Made by a program: the position numbers and the translations under genes
Shown here: in pieces, positions 53,584 to 61,439 of the stretch
How the letters are laid out: every line of letters begins with the position of its first letter
Position numbering within the stretch: position 1 is the stretch's first letter
The notes under the pieces: generated by a model
The model's database searches: none
Told to the model about the DNA's origin: nothing
What the model saw: only the letters and a program-made list of their open reading frames with translations
NCBI GenBank assembly: GCA_022792335.1
Contig: JAAWAV010000044.1
Span: forward strand, 1-64,000
Direction: 5' to 3'
Source: Lachnospiraceae bacterium
Lineage (GTDB): Bacteria; Bacillota; Clostridia; Lachnospirales; Lachnospiraceae
DNA: 64,000 nt

Positions 53584-55134
53584 TTATGTCAGCTCCAGAA
53601 AACGGGCGTAGATTTCTTTCATACGGCCGGACAGAAAAGTTTTCGTCTCCGCCTGTTCTAAAAGCTCTGTAAAAAATAGGCAGGAGACGAGATCGTCGCC
53701 CAATACCCTGGGCACAAAGGCCAGGACTCCACGAAAGACAGCTTCTAGCCGGAGCGCCTCTTTTTCTATCTGAAGCCGGAGCGCCTCAGACTGGCTTTGC
53801 ATGACAGCGAAGGCGGCAGACTGGCTGGGAGGAGCGGAAGGCTCCGCTTTACCCAGCCGGTTAGAAGGAGCCAAAATGGCAGAGCCAGTTGGCTGGCCAG
53901 AGAAAGCTCCCTGCGACGAGACAAGGCAAAAGAGCTTGGCTTCGGAGGCCAGAGTCTTTATGGTACTGACGAAAAGCTGCTCTCGCCTTTCTTCCTGCAA
54001 GGAGAGAAGGCCAAATTCCTTCTTTTTCTCAAAGGCGACGCTCCGCTTTGCAAGGAGGGAGAGGCAGGCTTCTTCGAGGGTGGAAAAATCCGGTCGGCAG
54101 GCGTCAAGGCCATTCAAAAAGTACTTAAGACTTTCGGAGAGAAGCCGTCTCTCTTCCCAGGCGGTAAGCTGCCTGTGGATATTCTGCACCAGATATCCGG
54201 CCAGAGAAAGCTTCTCGTCGGCGGAAGCATCTTTTAAAGAGGGAAACTTCTCCGGAACTTTTCCCATCTTCGTCAGGTTCTCCAGGCCGGGAGTCTGAGC
54301 GAGGGTCTGAAAGAGCCGGTAATAGGAAGAAAATCCTTCAGAGACTTCTTGGCACTGGAGAAACTGGGAAACAAACTGTTCATTGACCGGCAGAGAAAGG
54401 GATTCGTAAGTTTCCAGCGTTTCAGACAGATCTTCCCAGCCTCTGGGGGTGACAAATTCCTTTCCATTTTTTCCGCGGCGCAGGATATAGAAATGTTCCG
54501 GGCGCAGAGAAAGATAAGAAAGAATGGCGCCGTGGATCGTTTTTTTCAGGGCGTAGGGCCGCCAGGCGTCAAGATCCGGCTCCAGGGAGAGCAAGCGGAC
54601 CCGGTCTAAAGTTACGATATCAGGCTCTCTGGCAGAGGGGTTTCCACGGCCGGGCGGATTTCCGGCGGCGGCAAGGATCCAGCCGTCGGGAATGCGATGA
54701 CTTCCGAAAGTTTTGAACTGGAGGAGGCGGAGCATGGACGGAAGCAAAGTTTCAGACACACAGTTGATTTCGTCCAGAAAAAGGATACCCTCCTCCAGAC
54801 CGGTTTCTTCCATTATGCGAAGGACATCGCCGACGATTTCACTCATGGTGTATTCTGTGATGGAATAAGGCGTTCCGCGAAAGGAACGTTCGCGAATGAC
54901 CGGCAGGCCGATGGCGCTCTGGCGGGTATGATGGGTCATGGCGCAGGAGAAAAAGGCGACGCCGGATGCTTCGGCCGCCTGTTTTACAACGGCTGTTTTC
55001 CCGATACCGGGAGGCCCCATCAGAAGAAGGGGGCGCCGATGCTCTGTCGGAATCCGGTAAAGTCCGGCTTCATTTTTGGCCGTATAGGCTTTTATGGTCC
55101 GGCAGATTTCTTCGTAGGCGTCTTTCATATTCAT
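53584..55134 (-). CDS. MoxR-type AAA+ ATPase
   Basis: This 516-aa ATPase has Walker A GPPGIGKT (40-47), Walker B ILFLDEIN (about 117-124, Asp121-Glu122), a sensor region AAAGNPPGRGNP and an arginine-rich lid, with a long C-terminal helical extension. MoxR proteins pair with VWA proteins to remodel or insert metal into clients. The VWA partner lies immediately upstream on the same strand (46-nt gap). Client unknown. Confidence 0.88.
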   Translation of the reverse strand: MNMKDAYEEICRTIKAYTAKNEAGLYRIPTEHRRPLLLMGPPGIGKTAVVKQAAEASGVAFFSCAMTHHTRQSAIGLPVIRERSFRGTPYSITEYTMSEIVGDVLRIMEETGLEEGILFLDEINCVSETLLPSMLRLLQFKTFGSHRIPDGWILAAAGNPPGRGNPSAREPDIVTLDRVRLLSLEPDLDAWRPYALKKTIHGAILSYLSLRPEHFYILRRGKNGKEFVTPRGWEDLSETLETYESLSLPVNEQFVSQFLQCQEVSEGFSSYYRLFQTLAQTPGLENLTKMGKVPEKFPSLKDASADEKLSLAGYLVQNIHRQLTAWEERRLLSESLKYFLNGLDACRPDFSTLEEACLSLLAKRSVAFEKKKEFGLLSLQEERREQLFVSTIKTLASEAKLFCLVSSQGAFSGQPTGSAILAPSNRLGKAEPSAPPSQSAAFAVMQSQSEALRLQIEKEALRLEAVFRGVLAFVPRVLGDDLVSCLFFTELLEQAETKTFLSGRMKEIYARFLELT

Positions 55135-55180
55135 ATCTTTGATCCTTTCGTCTGTCTGGTTGCAGCCGGATTGTCTGTCG

Positions 55181-56632
55181 CTACCTTTGAGGCGGCCCGT
55201 CCAGAATCAGAATTTCGCCCCAGTCGGGGATATCGATGGCGTTTTGTTCCTGTTCTTTGAGAAAGATGAAAATGGTGCGCACGCCGGGAGCTTTTGCAGG
55301 AAAAAGGCCGAGGCCGTCGGTGAATAACAAAATAGCGGCCAGATCCGAGAACTCTCCGGATTCCTGCAAAGAGCGGATATGGGAAAAAGCCGGACAAAAA
55401 TCCGTGCCGCCCATACCGCAAAGCTCCAGCGTGTCGATATAGTCGTCTAAATCCTCCAGGGAGGTCAACCTGTCGTCCCGTTCCACAGCTTTGTCACACT
55501 GAAGAATATGGAGACAAAAAGGATGGAAAAACAGGTCTGCTTCCAAAAGCAGGTTCCTGGTTTCCTCCAGGAAGGCCTGAGTCAGAGACTGGGAGCAGGA
55601 GGCGGAGGTGTCGATGACAATGGCAAGCTCCCGGAGTTTCGAAACTTCTCTGTATTCCAGTGGTTCCAAGAGGGGGATACCATTACAATGTTCCAATCCA
55701 TAGAGATAAGGGGCGTACTGAAATTCCTCTTCATTTAGTTTCAGTTCTTCTCCAGGACTGGCAAGGCTTTTCAGAAGATTCCGGTAATTGTGACGGCGGG
55801 TTTCCGTAAGGGAGAGCGAGCGCTTCTGACCGTCAGAGCGGAGACTGAAGGGATTCTTACGACCAGAGGCATCTGTTCTTTCAGGGGAGAGAGGCGCGCC
55901 TTTCTCTGTGAGCTGATTTTTGAGGCGCTTCCAGAGAAGTTGGGTTTCTGTCTCGCCGGCCTCAGTCGGAGAAATCTTCCGGAGATCTGACCGGGCGGCT
56001 CTCGAAGCTCCCCTCCCTCCTGCCCCGTTCCCTTCCCCTCCTCCCTCCTGCTTCGGGGAAGTGCTGTGATTTTGCCTGAAAAGGGGCCAGAGGCTGTGAT
56101 CGTCACAGAAAAAATGTTCTCTGCCTGACGCCTCTGTCAGGACAGTCTGAAAAGAAGCGGCGGTATCTGCCAGCCCGGCGGCCAGAGCGCGGGCCTGATA
56201 GAGAGGGATATCCGGAATCTGCCTGGAAACTGTTTCCAGCCATTTCCGGATTTTATCCGGCAGAAGTTCCGGTATCCAGATCCCTGAAATATGCCAGGCG
56301 GCAAGATCGCAGGCCAGATTCCAGGTAGAAGGCGGGCAGGAGAGGGGCATGGAAAAGGGATGGCCGAACAGGCAGTGGATGATCTGGTGAAGCAGAAGCG
56401 CCTCAGCAGTATTCGCCGAGCTTGCCGTATTTTCTGATAACAGAGCCACTACATCTGACAGATTCCAGAAAATGGAACGGCCGTCTGTACGGCAAGGATA
56501 ACAGGAAGTCCTGAGAGCGTCGGCGGTACATAGGACATCCTTTAATTCGCAGAGAGGGCGTGCCAGGGCATGGATCCTCCGATACAACTGTTTGCGTATG
56601 AAATTTAAGAACTGTTCTGCCTCTTTGTCCAT
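55181..56632 (-). CDS. VWA-domain partner with DUF2201-like N-terminus
   Basis: This 483-aa protein has an N-terminal putative metallopeptidase region with HQIIHCLFGH (H82, Q83, H86, H91), where the catalytic Glu of HExxH is Gln. A disordered Ser/Gly/Glu-rich linker follows, then a VWA domain with MIDAS DTSAS near 340 and a GGTDF segment. AGGAGG precedes the ATG. It is the probable co-chaperone of the MoxR ATPase encoded after it; protease activity is doubtful because of the Glu-to-Gln change. Confidence 0.85.
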   Translation of the reverse strand: MDKEAEQFLNFIRKQLYRRIHALARPLCELKDVLCTADALRTSCYPCRTDGRSIFWNLSDVVALLSENTASSANTAEALLLHQIIHCLFGHPFSMPLSCPPSTWNLACDLAAWHISGIWIPELLPDKIRKWLETVSRQIPDIPLYQARALAAGLADTAASFQTVLTEASGREHFFCDDHSLWPLFRQNHSTSPKQEGGGEGNGAGGRGASRAARSDLRKISPTEAGETETQLLWKRLKNQLTEKGAPLSPERTDASGRKNPFSLRSDGQKRSLSLTETRRHNYRNLLKSLASPGEELKLNEEEFQYAPYLYGLEHCNGIPLLEPLEYREVSKLRELAIVIDTSASCSQSLTQAFLEETRNLLLEADLFFHPFCLHILQCDKAVERDDRLTSLEDLDDYIDTLELCGMGGTDFCPAFSHIRSLQESGEFSDLAAILLFTDGLGLFPAKAPGVRTIFIFLKEQEQNAIDIPDWGEILILDGPPQR

Positions 56633-57024
56633 AAGGACCTCCTGTACTTCGGACGGATAAGAATATTGACAAAGATATCACAATATCTGAAACAGTTAGC
56701 CGTTTTCTTATTTGAAATTTATCTTATTTATTATACTGTTTTAAGGGCCGGATAGCAATCTTGATCTTTAGCCTTTTTATGCAGACTCGCTTTTGCTCCT
56801 AAAAAGCGGCACAGGACGAAACCGTTTTGCCCCTGCGGAATCTGAGATTTTGAGATTTTAGATACCAGGGTTTTTTAAGAGTTTTCATGACGAAAGAAGG
56901 GACTTTTTTCCAGATTTCTAAATGTGAAAACTGGAGAAAATAGCCTCTTTGCAAATGGATACAGATCGGGTAAAATAGAAAAAAAGACCGAAAAACGGTT
57001 GTACGAGACGGAGGACAGAAGAAT
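56633..57024. other. 392-bp divergent intergenic region
   Basis: No gene is seen. It separates the VWA gene (minus) from the glucokinase gene (plus). The right part holds a promoter for the kinase: TTGCAA (56949-56954), 16 nt, TAAAAT (56971-56976). The left part is AT-rich and should contain the minus-strand promoter, which is not clearly recognisable. Confidence 0.6.
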
Positions 57025-57978
57025 ATGAGCAGTATTTATGCAGGCGTGGATTTAGGAGGAACAACGGCGAAACTGGGGCTGTTTAAAAAAGATGGTACTC
57101 TGATAAAAAAGTGGGAAATTCCGACCAGAAAGGAAGATGGCGGAAAGCATGTGTGTCCGGATATTGCCCAGTCTATTAAAGCGAATATGGAAGAAGCAGG
57201 GATTGCTTTTTCAGAGCTTTCCGGAGCCGGGATTGGCGTACCGGGACCGATTCGTCCTGACGGATATGTGGAAGTGATTGTCAATATCGGTATCCACGAC
57301 TGGAATCCGGTGAAGGAACTTTCCGAGCTTCTCGGAGGAGTTCCCGTAAAAGGCGGGAACGACGCCAATGTGGCGGCCCTGGGTGAAATGTGGCAGGGCG
57401 GCGGCAAGGGCTATCAGGATGTAGTGGCAGTGACCCTCGGCACAGGCGTGGGCGGCGGTGTGATTGTAGGCGGCCATATTGTGGCGGGCAGTAAGGGAAT
57501 GGGCGGTGAGATCGGCCATCTGGTTATGGACTGGAACTGGACAGAGCCGGAAACCTGCAACTGCGGAAACCGCGGCTGCCTGGAACAAATTGCCTCGGCG
57601 ACGGGAATTGCCCGTATGGCAAAACGGTTTATGCAGGAGTCGAACAAAGCTTCTGCCCTCCGGGACATGGAGGATGTGACGGCGAAGGATGTCTTTGACG
57701 CCGCGAAAAAGGGGGACGCGCTGGCAGAAGAGGTAGCCGACTACTGTATGATGTATCTGGCCAGGGCGCTGTCCTATATTTCTCAGGTGGTGGATCCGGA
57801 AGTATTCGTCATCGGCGGCGGCGTATCCAAGGCCGGACAGTATCTTCTTGATTTGCTGCGCAAGCATTATGATCCGCTGATTGTACTGACAAAGGAGAAA
57901 GCGAGGCTTGCTCTGGCGACTCTGGGAAACGACGCCGGTATTTATGGCTCCGCAAAGTTAATTATTGATGAAGAATAA
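57025..57978 (+). CDS. ROK-family glucokinase
   Basis: This 317-aa kinase has the ATP-binding GVDLGGTTAKLG motif (7-18), the catalytic region GGNDANVAALGE, ATLGTGVGGGV-type phosphate loop (VTLGTGVGGG) and the ROK zinc motif C178-x-C180-x4-C185 (CNCGNRGCLE). It most likely phosphorylates glucose. GACGGAGGACAG precedes the start. It overlaps the following exporter gene by 11 nt. Confidence 0.93.
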   Translation: MSSIYAGVDLGGTTAKLGLFKKDGTLIKKWEIPTRKEDGGKHVCPDIAQSIKANMEEAGIAFSELSGAGIGVPGPIRPDGYVEVIVNIGIHDWNPVKELSELLGGVPVKGGNDANVAALGEMWQGGGKGYQDVVAVTLGTGVGGGVIVGGHIVAGSKGMGGEIGHLVMDWNWTEPETCNCGNRGCLEQIASATGIARMAKRFMQESNKASALRDMEDVTAKDVFDAAKKGDALAEEVADYCMMYLARALSYISQVVDPEVFVIGGGVSKAGQYLLDLLRKHYDPLIVLTKEKARLALATLGNDAGIYGSAKLIIDEE

Positions 57979-59749
57979 GAAAAGAAAAAGCTTTCTTGTC
58001 TACTATAAGCCGTATCTGGGTCTGTTTTTGAGCGATATGTTTTTTGCCTGCCTGGGTGCGGCAGTGACTTTGGTGATTCCGCTGATCATCCGCCATATCA
58101 CCGGGACGGTGATTGATTATGAAGCAGGCAAAGCGGCGGATACGATCTGGAAACTGGCCCTTCTCATGGTAGGACTTGTGGTCCTGGAGTTTGGCTGCAA
58201 TTATTACATTGGTTATTTCGGTCATATCATGGGGGCGAAGATGGAACGGGATATGCGCCATGAGCTCTTTGCCCACTACCAGAAGCTGTCCTTTGCCTTC
58301 TACGACGAACAGAAGGTCGGACAGCTTATGTCCCGTGTAACCAACGATCTCTTTGACATCAGCGAACTGTGGCACCATGGACCGGAGGATTTGATTATTT
58401 CCCTGATCCGCATGGCCGGATCTCTGGTGATCCTTCTGTTTATCAATGTGCCTCTGGCTCTTTCTGCAGCCGCCCTGCTTCCGCTTATGCTGTTTTATGC
58501 AGTTTTCCTCAATAAGAAGATGAAGAGGGCGTTCCGGAGAAACAGAGAGCGGATCGCTGATGTGAACGCCCAGATTGAGGACAGTCTGTCGGGGATCCGG
58601 GTGGTGAAATCCTTCGGCAATGAGGAAGCCGAGATGGACAAGTTTGACAAAGGAAATCAGCGGTTCCTGGAGAGTAAACGGAACAGCTACCGGTATATGG
58701 GAGCCTATAACGCAGGCTTGGGAGCCTTTGCGACTCTGATGAGCGTGGTGGTGATTTCTGTGGGCGCCCTGCTTTTATCCAGAGGAGAATTGAATCCGGC
58801 GGATCTGGTGGCTTTTCTTTTAATGGTGGGAAATTTCACGGATCCCATCAAGCGCTTAGTGAGCTTTACGGAGCAGTTCCAAAACGGGATGTCCGGCTAC
58901 GGACGGTTTCGGGAGGTTCTGGAGATTCGGCCGGATATTGAAGATGCTCCCGATGCAGAGGAAATCGGTCAGGTGAGAGGGGAGATTCGTTTTGAGCAGG
59001 TGGATTTCCGCTATGCTTCTTCCAGAGGGGATGTACTCCATCATCTGGACATGGAAGTAAAACCAGGCGAATACATTGCTCTGGTAGGCTCCTCCGGCGT
59101 GGGAAAATCTACGCTGTGCAGCCTGATTCCCCGGTTTTATGAGGTAAACGGCGGGAGAATTACTCTGGACGGGAAAGATATCCGGAAGATTACGTTAAAG
59201 AGTTTGCGAAGCAATATCGGTATTGTTCAACAGGATGTCTATCTCTTTGCAGGGACTGTCTATGAGAATATCTGCTATGGGAAAAAGGAAGCCTCCAGGG
59301 AGGAAGTCATGGCTGCGGCGAAGGCAGCGGGGGCTCATGGATTTATCATGGATCTTCCGGATGGATATGATACGGACATCGGCCAGCGGGGGGTGAAACT
59401 CTCCGGCGGACAGAAGCAAAGACTTTCCCTGGCGAGAGTATTCTTGCGGAATCCAAGGATCTTGATATTCGATGAAGCAACTTCAGCTTTGGATAATGAG
59501 AGTGAACTTGTGGTACAGGAAGCTCTGGAGAGGCTGTCGAAGGGGCGGACCACCTTTGTGATCGCTCACAGACTGTCTACGATCCGGAATGCGGAGAAAA
59601 TCCTGGTCATGACAGACGACGGGATTGCCGAACAGGGAACCCACAAAGAACTTCTGGAGCGGAATGGAATTTATGCTCGGTTTTATAACATGCAGTTTGC
59701 AGACAGACGGATTTCCGATTCTTTCAGGCTTGAGACGAGGACAGAGTAG
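57968..59749 (+). CDS. ABC exporter, fused permease-ATPase
   Basis: This 593-aa half-transporter has six membrane helices (about 1-310) and a nucleotide-binding domain with Walker A GSSGVGKST (near 374), LSGGQKQRLSLARVF (near 478) and Walker B ILIFDEATSALD. It is MsbA/LmrA-like and probably homodimeric. ATG 57968 lies inside the glucokinase stop region; a TTG just upstream is in frame. Substrate is not evident. Confidence 0.94.
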   Translation: MKNKKRKSFLVYYKPYLGLFLSDMFFACLGAAVTLVIPLIIRHITGTVIDYEAGKAADTIWKLALLMVGLVVLEFGCNYYIGYFGHIMGAKMERDMRHELFAHYQKLSFAFYDEQKVGQLMSRVTNDLFDISELWHHGPEDLIISLIRMAGSLVILLFINVPLALSAAALLPLMLFYAVFLNKKMKRAFRRNRERIADVNAQIEDSLSGIRVVKSFGNEEAEMDKFDKGNQRFLESKRNSYRYMGAYNAGLGAFATLMSVVVISVGALLLSRGELNPADLVAFLLMVGNFTDPIKRLVSFTEQFQNGMSGYGRFREVLEIRPDIEDAPDAEEIGQVRGEIRFEQVDFRYASSRGDVLHHLDMEVKPGEYIALVGSSGVGKSTLCSLIPRFYEVNGGRITLDGKDIRKITLKSLRSNIGIVQQDVYLFAGTVYENICYGKKEASREEVMAAAKAAGAHGFIMDLPDGYDTDIGQRGVKLSGGQKQRLSLARVFLRNPRILIFDEATSALDNESELVVQEALERLSKGRTTFVIAHRLSTIRNAEKILVMTDDGIAEQGTHKELLERNGIYARFYNMQFADRRISDSFRLETRTE

Positions 59750-59873
59750 CAATCTACATTCTGACAAATGTGGATTCTGTATGCAATCGTTTGAAAAAAA
59801 CAGATAATTTAGAAAAAACAAACACTTATGTCAATTAATGAAAAAAGAAATTTCAAAAAATCTAAAAATAGTG

Positions 59874-59902
59874 TTGACAAATGCCTGGAAGAGTGCTATT
59901 AT
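59874..59902 (+). promoter_or_regulatory. Consensus promoter of large non-coding RNA
   Basis: TTGACA (59874-59879), exactly 17 nt, TATTAT (59897-59902), inside an AT-rich stretch. Transcription would begin about 59909. No open reading frame with a ribosome site follows for about 1.5 kb. Confidence 0.85.
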
Positions 59903-59908
59903 ATAGAC

Positions 59909-60787
59909 ATAACAAAAAACAAACAATCTTCAAGGCAAAAGGAACTCCAAAGAAACCTGACGAGAAAGGGTTTCAGAAAACAAATCGGTGTAAAGAAATC
60001 GCATTTGGTAAAATCATTCCGAAAGAATTAAGGAATCGGTAGCGATTGTATAGGAATATCAATCAAAATCAGAGAGAACTGTCGGTCGGGGTGATAAAAA
60101 AGTTTCTTTCGGACAAGAGAGACACATTGTAGAAGAAAATACAAGGTTGTCAATGGACGCCGTGGGAGGTTGTAAGCAGGGAAAATGGAAAGGAGGGGAT
60201 TCCACTGGACACAGAGGTTACCCAACTGAAAACTTCATATGATTCTCAGTTGATGAATGAGAGATCCTGTTGGAACCGCCTTCATCATATAGAGAGAAGA
60301 TAGAGACGTAAGAATCCGAATCCGTATATGAAAGTATACAAATCGAAGCAGAGAAATCGGATCAGATGTGATAGCATCAATGAGAATCAGAAGTTTTCAG
60401 GGAGAAGCCGATTAGGCTGGAGATGAAATTTTCGGTAAAGAATCCGTGTATAGTATCATCCGTTTTCGGGCGGATAGCAGAGAATGAATATTCCTTTCTA
60501 ATAAAGAAATGATAAAGATTCAGGAAGGTTGTCTGGCGAATCTAGATGCTGCGATACACCGAGGAAAGCGAAAGGATAAGCATATCGACAGCAGACGATG
60601 TCGATGGAAGAAATGTTTAAAAGGCGATAAAAACCGAAAATAATAACGAAACGTAAAGACAAGGCGGTATAGAATATCACATAAAAACTCCTTCGATAGA
60701 AGATAGAAAATACAATTATATATATAAAAAACTTCATAAAAAATAAAAGAGGCTGCACAAATCAAGTGTCCAGCCTCTTTTTTATTT
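59909..60787 (+). ncRNA. Large structured non-coding RNA (~880 nt), family not identified
   Basis: The segment runs from a consensus promoter to an intrinsic terminator with no credible gene; the only sizeable plus-strand frame is 67 codons and spans the promoter. It contains many perfect local helices. These include GAAACC/GGTTTC (59952/59969), AATCGC/GCGATT (59997/60042) enclosing ATTCC/GGAAT, and CAACTGA/TCAGTTG (60223/60246) with a loop that can form an H-type pseudoknot. Others are ATCCGA/TCGGAT (60314/60357) around a GAAA tetraloop hairpin (60324-60339), AGCC/GGCT (60406), ATCCG/CGGAT (60458) and ATCGACA/TGTCGAT (60584/60599). Purine-rich single strands lie between them. Size and style resemble ornate RNAs such as GOLLD, ROOL or OLE, but membership cannot be judged here. 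Confidence 0.75.
60745..60787 (+). terminator. Intrinsic terminator of the large RNA
   Basis: AAAAGAGGCTG (60745-60755) pairs perfectly with CAGCCTCTTTT (60771-60781), followed by T-rich sequence. Confidence 0.9.
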
Positions 60788-60969
60788 TATGTACAGGCCC
60801 GTGCAGAGGAAACATATCACTGAAGTGGTGCACAGGCCGCGCGGCGAGTGGGGGAAGATAAATCTTCCCTATTCGATTTTCATAGGAAAGTGCGTCCTAT
60901 GAGACAAAAACGCTCCGCCGGGAACGCAGGGTCTGCTCCAGCATAGAACTGGTTTTTTTGCGGCTTTTG
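60788..60969. other. Intergenic segment with small hairpins
   Basis: No gene is seen. A CATAGGA/TCCTATG hairpin (about 60880-60902) and a GGAAGAT/ATCTTCC repeat lie here. A related CATAG...CTATG arrangement recurs near 61254-61282. A T run at 60953-60959 follows a GC-rich stretch. Confidence 0.4.
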
Positions 60970-60998
60970 TTGACTTTAGTCTTTTAATTCGATATAAT
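60970..60998 (+). promoter_or_regulatory. Promoter of the lysine-riboswitch leader
   Basis: TTGACT (60970-60975), 17 nt, TATAAT (60993-60998). The aptamer starts about 8 nt downstream. Confidence 0.85.
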
Positions 60999-61005
60999 AT
61001 CTTCT

Positions 61006-61250
61006 GGTATATATGGGGGTGCGGAGATCATCAGTACCAAAACGGGAAAGGGAGATTCGCCGAAAGCGATGTTTCGCTTGGGCCTGCATCGAATAGGTGC
61101 AGGACTGTTTCCGGAGTTTGCCATGCTTCGGAAGAGCACCGTATACCGAAGGCAGGATAGTTCCTATTTTCGGAATATGAGAAATCGCTACCAGATGGCA
61201 GAACATGGAAAGAATCGTCATGTGCATATATTACCGCACATGGCTTTTTT
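61006..61250 (+). promoter_or_regulatory. Lysine riboswitch (L-box) with terminator
   Basis: The aptamer (61006-61147) has a P1 formed by GGTATA...GGTGC and GCACC-G-TATACC, the L-box core AGGGAG-x3-CGCCGAA followed by a P4 hairpin (AGCGA...TCGCT), a P3-like CCTGCATC...GGTGCAGG with ACTGT, and CCGGAG...CTTCGGAAGAGC closing P5. P2 appears much shorter than usual. An intrinsic terminator (61217-61250; GTCATGTGC / GCACATGGC then TTTTTT) follows, consistent with termination control. The next gene is hydantoinase A, about 190 nt away, which is not a usual lysine-regulon member. Confidence 0.72.
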
Positions 61251-61439
61251 ATTTCATAGGACAGTCTTTCGGGTTTTCTATGATATAAAAATTAGATGCG
61301 CACTCGCACAAGGGGAAATGATTGCTTTGCAATCGCACCTGGCGTGGAAAAAAATGTCTTTCATCGAGTGATTTGAGTCGTGGGGATGTGCGAAAGGTAT
61401 TTTTGCTCTATCCCGCCCGTTCATAAGGAGAGTGAACCA

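Noticed and set aside
59828-60031. 67-codon plus-strand ORF across the promoter of the large RNA
   Set aside because: It spans the -35/-10 elements, has no ribosome site and a Lys/Asn-rich random composition.
61006-61250. T-box leader instead of lysine riboswitch
   Set aside because: No T-box sequence of the GGGTGGNACCGCG type and no specifier-loop layout are present; the CGCCGAA core and P1 match L-box better.
61069-61371. 100-codon ORF over the riboswitch
   Set aside because: It runs through the aptamer helices and terminator; the sequence is better explained as RNA structure.
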